Assembly: GCA_025361365.1 (NCBI GenBank)
Contig: JANYAM010000124.1
Location: 1-61,047, forward strand
Origin: Opitutus sp.
Lineage (GTDB): Bacteria > Verrucomicrobiota > Verrucomicrobiia > Opitutales > Opitutaceae
Direction of reading: 5' to 3'
Length of the DNA: 61,047 nucleotides
Within the stretch, counting starts at the first letter, position 1. Each line of letters opens with the position of its first letter. The notes under the pieces were generated by a model. It had not been told where the DNA came from and searched no databases. It saw only the letters and a list, made by a program, of their open reading frames with translations. Below are positions 41,588-50,195 of the stretch, one piece after another. Position numbers and translations under genes: made by a program.

Positions 41588-42268
41588 ATGAACGAAAAAG
41601 CCATTCAATCAGCATTGTCTGACATTCGCGGAACAACCGACGAGGTGGCGAAAAGCCTCAAATTGGCTGGGCTGGTTGGATCTCTCTTCAAGGAGAAAGG
41701 CTGGGAGATGATCACGGTCGGAGGATCTGCCATAGAGGTCTACACCGCCGGGCAATACATGTCTGGAGATATTGACATGTGCGGCAAAATCGGAGTGCCC
41801 CCGCCGCGCATTCGGGCCGAGGTTATGGCTTCAATTGGCGCCACTGGCGGGCCAAGAAGCTTCCAAATCAATGATCGTTGGGTTGATATCCTCGGTCAAG
41901 TTGAACGCATGTCAAAAGCGCCCTATCAATCTGTTGAAACGGCCTACGGCTTGGTGACGTTGATGCCGGTCGAGGAGCTTTTAGTTGATCGCGTTTTCAC
42001 GTCGGCGTATCCACAAGCGAATGATGAAGCCAAAGCTTGCGCAGAAAAACTCATGGCCGTATGCATTCGTGGTGATGTAGCTGTAGACTGGTCCGAAGCT
42101 GCAAAGATGGCCGGTGCGAAAGAATACGGTATCGGTAAAGAGTTTGAAGAATTCCGGCAGGCCGTATCGAAACAAATTTCTGAGCCCAAAAAATATGAAC
42201 AACCCAAAAACAGCGCTAACATGGGCGGAGTGGATGGAGGCTCGCAAGAGCCGGAGATTAACATCTGA
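41588..42268 (+). CDS. Nucleotidyltransferase-fold protein
   Basis: 226 residues. The polymerase-beta-type nucleotidyltransferase signature is seen as VGGSAIEVYTAGQYMSGDIDM: Gly45-Gly46-Ser47 followed by Asp61 and Asp63. MPVEELLVDRVF supplies the usual helix. It is similar in build to AbiEii-like and DUF6036-type proteins, many of which belong to toxin-antitoxin or defence loci. Visibly less GC-rich than the core genome, so probably transferred. A small ORF overlaps its 3' end. Function unproven. Confidence 0.7.
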   Translation: MNEKAIQSALSDIRGTTDEVAKSLKLAGLVGSLFKEKGWEMITVGGSAIEVYTAGQYMSGDIDMCGKIGVPPPRIRAEVMASIGATGGPRSFQINDRWVDILGQVERMSKAPYQSVETAYGLVTLMPVEELLVDRVFTSAYPQANDEAKACAEKLMAVCIRGDVAVDWSEAAKMAGAKEYGIGKEFEEFRQAVSKQISEPKKYEQPKNSANMGGVDGGSQEPEINI

Positions 42269-42365
42269 TCTTATCCGGCCAGGTTCGATTCGGCGCAAAG
42301 TCAGCAGTTCGGATAAACGACTGCGCGCAACCTTTAACGGGGAACGTGGGCCTGTATTGCGCTAA
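42195..42365 (+). CDS. Small ORF overlapping the nucleotidyltransferase gene (56 aa)
   Basis: ATG-started, +1 relative to the upstream gene and overlapping it by 74 bases. Product is short and basic (LTWAEWMEARKSRRLTSDLIRPGSIRRK), with no recognised family. The overlap suggests coupled translation, as in two-gene toxin-antitoxin cassettes. It ends 24 bases before the second IS element and could have lost its true C-terminus. Confidence 0.45.
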   Translation: MNNPKTALTWAEWMEARKSRRLTSDLIRPGSIRRKVSSSDKRLRATFNGERGPVLR

Positions 42366-42450
42366 TTAGCCACAACAGTGGCGGGATTGGTCTGAGGTTG
42401 CCTTGATTTGACGGACAGTGGACAGGGGATCAAAACCCAAAGGAGTCCAC

Positions 42451-42795
42451 ATGAAGACACAGATAACCAAGCCGGGCGGCCACCAGCCGCATCACAGTGA
42501 GGAATACAAGCAACAGGCCGTGGCGCGCTGGCAGAGCAGCGGCCGGAGCGCAGCCAAGGTCGGGGCGGAGCTGGGGATCCGGCCGGCGTTGTTGTTTCGC
42601 TGGGCGAAAGCCCAACGGGATCGGCAGACGGGCCAGGCGACGCGCCCGGCGCGCCGCCTGGAGGAAATCGAGGCCGAGAACGCGCGCTTGCGGGAGGAGA
42701 ACGCGAGGCTGCTCGAGCAGCGTGAAATCCTAAAAAAATCATTGGGCATCCTCTCCGAAACGCCGCGGCGCGGTATGCCCGGATCGAAACCATGA
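42451..42795 (+). CDS. IS3-family transposase OrfA
   Basis: 114 residues: an N-terminal helix-turn-helix (YKQQAVARWQSSGRSAAKVGAELGIRPALLFRW) binding the IS ends, then a coiled-coil (IEAENARLREENARLLEQREILKKSLGIL). An AGGAG ribosome site lies 6 bases before the ATG. It overlaps orfB by four bases (ATGA at 42792-42795). A6 (42730-42735) upstream of the overlap could allow frameshifting. Confidence 0.92.
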   Translation: MKTQITKPGGHQPHHSEEYKQQAVARWQSSGRSAAKVGAELGIRPALLFRWAKAQRDRQTGQATRPARRLEEIEAENARLREENARLLEQREILKKSLGILSETPRRGMPGSKP

Positions 42796-43622
42796 GCGGC
42801 GAACACCGCATCGCCCTGCTGTGCGAACTCCTCGGAGTCTCGCGCAGTGGGTATTACGCCTGGCGGCAGCGGCGGCACGAGCCGGGCCCGCGGGCTCGGG
42901 AGGATCATGTGCTGAGCGTGCAAATCCGCGAGGTCTTCACGGCTAATCGCCGCAGTTACGGCAGCCCGCGGATCGCGGCGGCGCTGGGCTGCCCGGGACG
43001 GCGGAACCGGATTGCCCGCCTGATGCACGAGGCGGGCATCTGGGCGCGCCGGCGCTCCAAGTATCGGGTGCGGACAACGGACAGCCAGCACGGCGGGCCG
43101 ATTGCTCCAAATCGGTTGCCGGAGTTGACGGTCACCGCGCCGGATCAAGCGTGGGGCAGCGACGCCACCTGCGTGCTCACCGGCCAGGGCTGGCTGTATG
43201 TGGTCGTCGTGCTCGATTTGTGCTCCCGGCGCGTGCTGGGTTGGGCGATGGGCGCGCATCTGGATGCCCGCCTGATGCTCGATGCCTTGCAGATGGCGAT
43301 CAACCAGCGCCGGCCCAAACCGGGCCTGATCGTCCACTCCGATCGCGGCGCCCAGTATGCCAGCAGGCACTACCGTCAATTGCTCCTGCGTTACGGCCTG
43401 ATCGCTTCGATGAGCCGCAAGGGCAACTGCTACGACAATGCCTTCGTCGAATCATTTTGGAGCAGCCTTAAATACGAGACCGTCTATCACCAACGCTTCG
43501 CCACGCGCGCCGCGGCCCGTGCCGCGCTCTTCGAATATATCGAGGTCTTCTACAACCGCACCAGACTCCACTCCAGTCTTGGCTACCTCAGTCCCATCAA
43601 CTTTGAATCCCAACTAAACTAA
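42792..43622 (+). CDS. IS3-family transposase OrfB
   Basis: 276 residues, complete. HTH_21 region (YGSPRIAAALGCPGRRNRIARLM) and rve core: Asp in WGSDATCV, Asp in IVHSDRGAQYAS, Glu in YDNAFVESFWSSLKYE, followed by FYNRTRLHSSLGYLSP. All three DDE residues are present. Confidence 0.95.
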   Translation: MSGEHRIALLCELLGVSRSGYYAWRQRRHEPGPRAREDHVLSVQIREVFTANRRSYGSPRIAAALGCPGRRNRIARLMHEAGIWARRRSKYRVRTTDSQHGGPIAPNRLPELTVTAPDQAWGSDATCVLTGQGWLYVVVVLDLCSRRVLGWAMGAHLDARLMLDALQMAINQRRPKPGLIVHSDRGAQYASRHYRQLLLRYGLIASMSRKGNCYDNAFVESFWSSLKYETVYHQRFATRAAARAALFEYIEVFYNRTRLHSSLGYLSPINFESQLN

Positions 43623-43863
43623 ATCACCTCGATCCCACTGTCCGAAATATCAGGGCAAGCCCAGTCATTATCGGCTTCAATTCCATTGGGGGTGTTGCCT
43701 TTAGCCATGCGGACACGAAACCTATCGTGGCAAATTCGCCACAATCTGGACCATCTCGGATGGATTTTCAGGTTTGGCGGAGCCCCCGTGGGGGCAGTGG
43801 CATTCAACTGCATAGCCAGTATTTTTATATTAGGCGGTGGTCGAATTCATTCAGCAAAATGAC

Positions 43864-46302
43864 TCAATTCTTGCGCTCGCTGGACATGCTTGAGTTGACC
43901 GCGTCACCCGCAGGCGCCACGGGTTGTGGTGCGACGACAACGACATTTTTTCTCCTCGTAGAGGGCTGGATATCCCAGCTAGTCAGTCGACCATCCTTCA
44001 CCGTGCCGGTCAAAATCGTCTGGTGAGAAAGACGCAACTTGAAGTCAGCGTCCCATTGAGCGGGCCAGGCCGGAAGGAGGAATATCTTATCTCCTGCTTC
44101 CTGGACCAGCATGCGCTGCACCGCAATTGCGCCGGCCCCAAAATGGTCAAAGTCTGGACAACCGTCGCCGACGTTGCTCCCGTACAGTGGAAATCGGCAT
44201 TCGGCGGTAGCGCTGCGGAAACGACGCACAAGGCCCTGAGCGGCCTCCTGCGCCTGCCCCGCCAGCGCCCAGTGAATCTGGTCCTGGTTCCAGCAAGTGA
44301 AGTTCATGACGTTCACGCAGGTCCGGTGCCGGATTGTCCAATCGGCGATGGTCGACGTACCCAGCGCAAAGCCGTAGCAACGAAACGGAAAGACCGGATA
44401 CAGTTCCCCATTCTCGCTGTTGTGCTGCTCCGACCAGCTTTCTGCCGGCGCAATTGCTAGTCTGCCAGCGATTTCACGCATCGGGATTTCCGGAATCGTA
44501 GCCCGAAATTCTCGCCAGCGTCGCTGGTCTTCGACTGTGCCCACGTTTTGCGCAATCAACCCGTCGAGACAGAAGCGCAGGCCTGCGATATCTGGCGCAG
44601 GATTGATGGCCCGCCACCACGTTTCCAGCACTTGGCCGGGGTCGATTCGCAGCTTCCCATCAGCCCCTCGAGCATAATGCTCCTGAAAAAACAACAAGAC
44701 CTCGCGGGCAAACGGAACCAAAAGCTGGTCGCGAACCTGGGGACTCTCGGTCGCCGCCACGTAGTCCAGCAGCATGGCCGTGGTCTCAAGTCCGTTGGTG
44801 TAGTAATAGTCGTGGTAGTAACGAGCAGTACGTCCGGGAACATTGCGACCAGGGCGTCCGTCGATACCGCAGTCACGCTCCCCGCCCGTGGGCTCGAGAT
44901 TTTCTCGGAAATAGACGCCCGCATGCCCAAACTGGACCTGCGTGATGGCCCGACGCATCGGCAAGCGGTCGAAGTAATAGGCGAAGAAGGGTTTCATCAG
45001 TTCATAGTCGCCACTGCACAGAAGCGGCCAGTAAAGCAGCCGTTCGTTCTGGTAGGTGAAGCGCCGTCCCCAGAGCCGGTCGTCCTCGTGCGTTAACCAG
45101 CCACCCTCGACCTTGGTCTTGCCTCCACTCCGCCTGTAGGGATCGTCCGTCGCGGTGAACATTTGCTGACTAAAGAGACCACCGTTGAATTTCGCCGGTA
45201 GCCGGCCCTGTCCCTGACAGGCCATGAGGAAGCGAAAGACATTGTAGCTTTGGGCCACCAAGGCGGCCCCATCGGGTTCTTCCCTCTGGCCGTTGGGCGA
45301 AGCCTCACCCTGCAGTTTCTCGCGGTCTACCTTTGGCACCGTGTGATCTGACGTCCGTATCCAACTCCGATTCCAAAACTTTCCCCACCAGGAGCAATGC
45401 TCCGTCCAGTCCTTTTGCCAGTCATGCGGCTGGGCGGCGAGTTGCTGAATGGACTCGATCCAAGTTTGCGCGCTGGGCGCCTGGCGGGTTAGTGAGTAGA
45501 TCCGAACGTCGAACTTGTGTCCGCTCCCGACGAGTTTACCGCCCACCGGGCGCAGGCCATCGGCCTCAACCAGATTTCCAAATGTGTTAAACCGATAAGG
45601 ATCGGGAATCTGGGCCGCCATTTCGCTCACTCCGTAAAAATCCAAGTCGTCCGCAAAGACACTACGATCACCCACGCCATAATACCAAAGCAGCTTACCG
45701 TCGCGTTCCAGCTGGACGTCCTGCGTGGGGACCTGACCCGCCTTGGGGCCCGAACGTCGGTAAAGGTAGTCGTTCACATTATAGGCGCAGGTGTCGAAGC
45801 GGGGCCACGGATCGCTGGAAACCGTCACCTGCAAATCTTGCGCAGACTGGATCTGAACGTGATACACGGGATGATTGGCATCCGCCCAAATCCGCAGGCT
45901 GGTATCGCCCGCCGCGATAAGAATAGAGCCAGTGGACAAATCGAGTGTTTGGCGAAAAGGGCGGCCGTTCACAAATGGGTTAGGCTGCAGAGACACCCGA
46001 ACCCGCCCGGTCTTGAACAAGTCTCCGTTGTAATTCAGCGCATCGGACTTCGAAAGAAGTAGAAACAGGTCTCCATCTTTAATCGCATAGACTCCTGCCC
46101 CGAGATCCCCATTGCCCAGAGGCATTGCGCCTGCGGCATTCGCTGAGGGACTAGACCAAACAACATTATAGCGACTTACCTCGGTCGAAAAATTACTGGC
46201 GGGATTAAACTCGAAAGGGGCATCGGCGGCACAACAAGTGCCAACCATGCCTGATGCCAGAAATGCACTTATGATCTCGAACCAAAGCCGGTAGGTTTTC
46301 AT
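43864..46302 (-). CDS. DUF5703 / GH95-like secreted glycoside hydrolase
   Basis: 812 residues with a signal peptide (about 6-25). The N-terminal beta-sandwich has VVWSSPSANAAGAMPLGNGDLGAGVY, the DUF5703/GH95-type opening. The central (alpha/alpha)6-like part includes RLPAKFNGGLFSQQMF, LLYWPLLCSGDYELMKPFFAYY, DYYYTNGLETTAMLLDYV, and SGENGELYP-like SENGELYPVFPFRCYG. GH95 proteins are alpha-fucosidases or galactosidases; DUF5703 has no fixed activity. ATG 46302 starts the signal peptide. Probably exported, acting on oligosaccharide side chains. Confidence 0.78.
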   Translation of the reverse strand: MKTYRLWFEIISAFLASGMVGTCCAADAPFEFNPASNFSTEVSRYNVVWSSPSANAAGAMPLGNGDLGAGVYAIKDGDLFLLLSKSDALNYNGDLFKTGRVRVSLQPNPFVNGRPFRQTLDLSTGSILIAAGDTSLRIWADANHPVYHVQIQSAQDLQVTVSSDPWPRFDTCAYNVNDYLYRRSGPKAGQVPTQDVQLERDGKLLWYYGVGDRSVFADDLDFYGVSEMAAQIPDPYRFNTFGNLVEADGLRPVGGKLVGSGHKFDVRIYSLTRQAPSAQTWIESIQQLAAQPHDWQKDWTEHCSWWGKFWNRSWIRTSDHTVPKVDREKLQGEASPNGQREEPDGAALVAQSYNVFRFLMACQGQGRLPAKFNGGLFSQQMFTATDDPYRRSGGKTKVEGGWLTHEDDRLWGRRFTYQNERLLYWPLLCSGDYELMKPFFAYYFDRLPMRRAITQVQFGHAGVYFRENLEPTGGERDCGIDGRPGRNVPGRTARYYHDYYYTNGLETTAMLLDYVAATESPQVRDQLLVPFAREVLLFFQEHYARGADGKLRIDPGQVLETWWRAINPAPDIAGLRFCLDGLIAQNVGTVEDQRRWREFRATIPEIPMREIAGRLAIAPAESWSEQHNSENGELYPVFPFRCYGFALGTSTIADWTIRHRTCVNVMNFTCWNQDQIHWALAGQAQEAAQGLVRRFRSATAECRFPLYGSNVGDGCPDFDHFGAGAIAVQRMLVQEAGDKIFLLPAWPAQWDADFKLRLSHQTILTGTVKDGRLTSWDIQPSTRRKNVVVVAPQPVAPAGDAVNSSMSSERKN

Positions 46303-46357
46303 GGGGTATTTCAACAGAGGGCTAACGCCTGCATCTAATCAGCTCAAAATGGGCCCC

Positions 46358-48331
46358 TCAATTGAACCGCGAATAGAGGCGGTCATAGTCCATTTCGTGT
46401 TCCAGCATGATCCGGACCTTATGGTGCAACTGATCCGGCAAGTCCGGGCCGAGGAGGAACACATCCTCCTCGGCCTGGCTCGGCGCCAATTTCAGCAGCG
46501 GTGCCGATGCGCGGTTCAGCAGGCGGATCAACTCATCCGTATTGTCGATCTCCCGGCGAACGATCTCCCGGATGGCCATGCCCCGCGGATCGGCAGGTAG
46601 GTGCCATATTGCAGTCTCAACCGGTTTTCTCGTCAGGTCAGTCCGGTCAAGGATCTCCTGATACTGACAAACATCCTCCGCATTGCGCACAAGACAGCCG
46701 AGGGCTGAAAGACGTAACCCGAGCAGTTCCATAGCAGCCCGATGCGCGGAGTCTGTCGTCTTCCCGGAAAGACCCATACAACGCACGCGCCCGTCCTCGA
46801 TTCGCTCCAAAGCCCGATTGAAGATCTGTTCCGCGATGTAGCGGGCGGCGAAACCTTTCACCATCCAGTTGTCCTGAAGGTTCATCAGGTCGGCAGCTTC
46901 TTCCTCTCCCTTGGCCTGAAACTGGAAACGTCGGTAATAATCCCGGTCAGCAGCCTTAAGCTCTAACGGAAACGGCACGAGCGGCCGCGTCAGCCAGCGC
47001 TGATTAACTCCGCCCAATAGAAGGATCGGGCCACCTTCACTCAGGTGGGACAGCTCTTCCACAACGACCGCGATGTCATTCCATACGGCCAGCAATTCCT
47101 CGGCATTGGCCTCGCCGACCTGTATGGCTGCCACCTCACGCAGGATCGCGAAGCGTCGGGCGATGCCCGCTCCCTGCAGTGCTGGCTGACGCTTGCAAAT
47201 CTCGAACAGCTCGGTGGCCCCTAAACTTGAAAATCCATAGACGACGCTCTGCCCTTCTGCCCGGGCGGACTTCAGGACGGAAAGCTGCTCCGCAAACTTG
47301 ACGGTCTGCGGCAGACCTGTAACCGGGTAGAGGTTCGATGCATAGAAGTCGTCGAAACTGCCCACCGTTGCTGCCGGCGCATAACCTGTGTCGGTCCTGC
47401 CCTGAACACTCTGGCCCGGGCCCAGTAGTGGCGCAGCTGCGTCGGCCTCATTCTCCGGAATGCTGCCGCCGATCCGGACCTCGACATTGCTCAAACCTGC
47501 GTCTGCCGCGCCGGCTTGGATGACACTAAGAAATCCCGCCACTCGTGCCGGAAACCCCCGGGTCCGGCAGGATTCAGGCCCATTAGGCCCAGGGTAGAGT
47601 CCCAGGCTCCAGCAAAGACCGCCGCCAGAGTCGTTTGTAAGCAGGTTAAAATATTCAATCGGTGCCTGCCGGCAAAGTTCCGCGATCGCCTTGCGATACA
47701 TCGCCAGCACCTCGGGGTTATCGATGTCGGGGCTGTAGTAGGCATGCCGCGCGCGACGCGTATGGTCACAGCGGGGCCCGCGCCAATCGGGATGTTCCTG
47801 ATAGGCTTCCTCCGGCAACCAGCCGGGTTCGCAGGCCGAAAAGGCGGCCTTTAGCCCGAAACGCTTCAGAATCGCGCAGCGCTGCACGACTATTTCGAGA
47901 TTCTTCTTCGCATAGTCCGCGGGCAGCCAGCGCTGCAGCTCCGGTGGCACGATGACCTTAAAAATTGAGGAATGCATCATGCCCCAATTCGGATAGGGAT
48001 CTGAAAGATCACGTTCCCATTGCCACCGGCTCTTCGGCAGGTCGCTGACAAACACATGCGTCGCACCGGCCGCAGCTGCCCGTTCGGCCAGTTGGGTAAA
48101 CTCTTCGAGGGAGGCCGTGTCGCACCGCCAAATGCGCTTGGCGTAACCCTGGACCACAGGCGCCTCGAGCGCAAAAGCAGTGATCGGCCACGCCGCGCCG
48201 ATAGCCAAGGCAAGTGCCCAATGCGCAAGCCTCCAGCCACTCCCCAACCGGCGTGAAAATTGGTTACGGTCGGGCGACAGAATCCTGGCAACAACGGACA
48301 CCAAACATGCGGGGTATTGCATAACGAGCAT
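46358..48331 (-). CDS. Large secreted protein, barrel-like, unassigned (possible glycoside hydrolase)
   Basis: About 657 residues. A hydrophobic leader (WRLAHWALALAIGAAWPITAFA) lies about 30 residues in. What follows reads like a TIM barrel: EFTQLAERAAAAGATHVFVSDLP, NLEIVVQRCAILKRFGLKAAFSACEPGWLPEEAY, YYSPDIDNPEVLAMYRKAIAELC, FNLLTNDSGGGLCWSLGLYPGPNG. Acidic residues (CEPGW, NDSGGG) sit where catalytic residues of sugar hydrolases lie. I cannot name a family. Several starts are possible; ATG 48331 or 48322 are the first two ATGs. Divergent from GH39. Confidence 0.65.
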   Translation of the reverse strand: MLVMQYPACLVSVVARILSPDRNQFSRRLGSGWRLAHWALALAIGAAWPITAFALEAPVVQGYAKRIWRCDTASLEEFTQLAERAAAAGATHVFVSDLPKSRWQWERDLSDPYPNWGMMHSSIFKVIVPPELQRWLPADYAKKNLEIVVQRCAILKRFGLKAAFSACEPGWLPEEAYQEHPDWRGPRCDHTRRARHAYYSPDIDNPEVLAMYRKAIAELCRQAPIEYFNLLTNDSGGGLCWSLGLYPGPNGPESCRTRGFPARVAGFLSVIQAGAADAGLSNVEVRIGGSIPENEADAAAPLLGPGQSVQGRTDTGYAPAATVGSFDDFYASNLYPVTGLPQTVKFAEQLSVLKSARAEGQSVVYGFSSLGATELFEICKRQPALQGAGIARRFAILREVAAIQVGEANAEELLAVWNDIAVVVEELSHLSEGGPILLLGGVNQRWLTRPLVPFPLELKAADRDYYRRFQFQAKGEEEAADLMNLQDNWMVKGFAARYIAEQIFNRALERIEDGRVRCMGLSGKTTDSAHRAAMELLGLRLSALGCLVRNAEDVCQYQEILDRTDLTRKPVETAIWHLPADPRGMAIREIVRREIDNTDELIRLLNRASAPLLKLAPSQAEEDVFLLGPDLPDQLHHKVRIMLEHEMDYDRLYSRFN

Positions 48332-48405
48332 CCTGACCAAGCATCTGCCCCACGCCAAAAGCGGGGATGATTGACGTAAACTGCCCTTTGAATTGAGGTG
48401 AGTTC

Positions 48406-50169
48406 TTGGTTCGGGCGGGATCAGCGGCCATACTCCACGTGCCTGTCAGAATCCAAAAGCTAGTCCGCCCCGGACAGACCAAGGCGTTCCGAAACCTCGC
48501 CCACTACTTTCCGTTGTGCGTCGGTCTTTTGCTACTAAGCGCCAGATCGTTCGCAGCCGGCAAATCCCCGCCTATCGACGGACTGGTCATCGAGGCCGAC
48601 GCACAGGCGGCAGGTGAACCTTTGGATCATTACTGGAGCCGCTGCGTGGGGGCCGGCCGCGCCAATGAGGGCCTGCGTGCCGCCTGGCTCGAGCAGCTCA
48701 AGATGGCGCATGAGACATGTGGCTTTGAGTATGTAAGGTTTCACGGCCTTTTTCATGACGACATGTTCGTCTACCATGAGAAGGATGGCGTGGTGACCTA
48801 CAACTGGCAATACATCGACGACCTGTTCGATCGCCTGCTGGCAATCGGCGTTCGCCCCTTCGTGGAACTGGGGTTCTGCCCCGGCGAGCTGGCTTCGAGT
48901 AACAGCACCGTGTTCTGGTGGCACGGGCACACGGCCCCGCCGAAAAACAACGAGAAATGGGCCCAGCTCGTCTCGGCCTTCGCGCAGCATTGCATTAGCC
49001 GTTACGGCGCCGAGGAAGTGCGGCGCTGGTATTTCGAGGTCTGGAACGAACCCAACACCACCATGTTTTGGTCCGGCACCAAGTCGCAATATTTCGAACT
49101 TTACCGAGTCTCGGCCATGGCGCTGAAGGGCGTCGACCCCGCCCTGCGCGTGGGCGGTCCCGCCACCAACAACTTCACCCCCGACGGTCGCTTCGACGGA
49201 GAAGAGGAAGACCGACGCCACCAGGTCACGCTGACCGCGCCTGACATCGATGCGCTATCTTGGAAAGGCGCGTGGATCGTGGATTTCCTGCATTACTGCG
49301 CCCGCGAAAAAATCTCCGTGGATTTTATTTCCACTCATCCCTACCCAACCGACAACGCCTATGATCCCGTTGACGGCAAAATGCGCAGCAAGACCCGCAA
49401 GATTGACTCCGTACACGATGACCTGACTTGGCTAAGAGTCGCCTTGGCGCGGAGCGAATTCCCCAACGCTGAACTCAACCTGACTGAGTGGAACTCCAGT
49501 CCTTCCCCTCGCGACAGCAGTCACGACTATTTGCAGGAAGCAGCGTATATCATCAAGGTGAACCTGAATTGCATCGGCTTAGCGCACATCCTCTCGTTCT
49601 GGACATTTACCGATGTATTTGAGGAGGGCGGCGGCGGAGAAACAATGTTTCACGGCGGCTTCGGGCTCATCAACGCCCAGGGCATCGTTAAGCCCTCTTT
49701 CCACGCCTACCGATTCCTCAATGCACTCGGCGACGAAGTGCTGAAGCAAGCGGACGGCTTTATCGTGACACGCGACCATACCACGCGGGCCGTGAGCTCG
49801 CTAATTTACCACTATCCCCCGGAAATTGCTCAGGCGATACCGCGATCGGGCGGTCAGGAGGGACTGGACCGCGAGCCAGCTGAAAAGGTTTTGGCAACGG
49901 GCAAACCGCGCCACGTTTCTTTGCGAATCACGCATTGCGGAGTCGGACGGACGTTCCGGGTTGAGACACTGGACGAGAAACACGGCTTCGCGCTGCGTGC
50001 CTGGCAGAAAATGGGCAGCCCAGAACCAGCATCACGCGAGCAAACTCAAATCCTCCGCGATTCCGCCATGGACACCCGGCAGGAAGTCATTCGGACCAAC
50101 GACCAGGGGGAACTCATCTGGGACTGCTACCTCGCGCCTTGGACAGTCGTACTGATCAAAGAAATCTGA
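48406..50169 (+). CDS. GH39-family glycosidase (beta-xylosidase type)
   Basis: 587 residues from the TTG used here (a later GTG is possible). The hydrophobic leader is at about 35-50. GH39 clan-A barrel: acid/base Glu215 in YFEVWNEPN, nucleophile Glu361 in LNLTEWNSSPS, plus HGLFHDDMFVYHEKDG, VDFISTHPYPTDN and the GGFGLINAQGIVKPSFHAYRFLN segment. Enzymes of this family remove beta-xylose (or iduronate) from the non-reducing end. In this locus a xylan or xyloglucan substrate is plausible. Followed after 26 bases by the beta-helix gene. Confidence 0.92.
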   Translation: MVRAGSAAILHVPVRIQKLVRPGQTKAFRNLAHYFPLCVGLLLLSARSFAAGKSPPIDGLVIEADAQAAGEPLDHYWSRCVGAGRANEGLRAAWLEQLKMAHETCGFEYVRFHGLFHDDMFVYHEKDGVVTYNWQYIDDLFDRLLAIGVRPFVELGFCPGELASSNSTVFWWHGHTAPPKNNEKWAQLVSAFAQHCISRYGAEEVRRWYFEVWNEPNTTMFWSGTKSQYFELYRVSAMALKGVDPALRVGGPATNNFTPDGRFDGEEEDRRHQVTLTAPDIDALSWKGAWIVDFLHYCAREKISVDFISTHPYPTDNAYDPVDGKMRSKTRKIDSVHDDLTWLRVALARSEFPNAELNLTEWNSSPSPRDSSHDYLQEAAYIIKVNLNCIGLAHILSFWTFTDVFEEGGGGETMFHGGFGLINAQGIVKPSFHAYRFLNALGDEVLKQADGFIVTRDHTTRAVSSLIYHYPPEIAQAIPRSGGQEGLDREPAEKVLATGKPRHVSLRITHCGVGRTFRVETLDEKHGFALRAWQKMGSPEPASREQTQILRDSAMDTRQEVIRTNDQGELIWDCYLAPWTVVLIKEI

Positions 50170-50195
50170 ATGCCAGGTGCCAGCCAACTATATCC

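Larger units (their letters stand above)
42389..43666 (+). mobile_element. IS3-family insertion sequence (copy 2, different from copy 1)
   Basis: Terminal inverted repeats, left from 42389 and right ending at 43666-43667, match at about 25 of 33 positions with the inner core CGGACAGTGG perfect. It encodes orfA and orfB on the plus strand. ATT occurs just outside both ends (42386-42388, 43667-43669) and could be a 3-bp target duplication. Both ORFs are intact, so it may be active. Confidence 0.85.

Noticed and set aside
43782-43795. Perfect GCCCCC-GT-GGGGGC palindrome as a terminator
   Set aside because: No T-tract on either strand; it may be an isolated hairpin only.
43619-43813. 64-residue minus-strand ORF beside IS3 copy 2
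   Set aside because: Its last 15 or so codons are the IS terminal repeat and the rest has no recognisable family; not reported as a gene.
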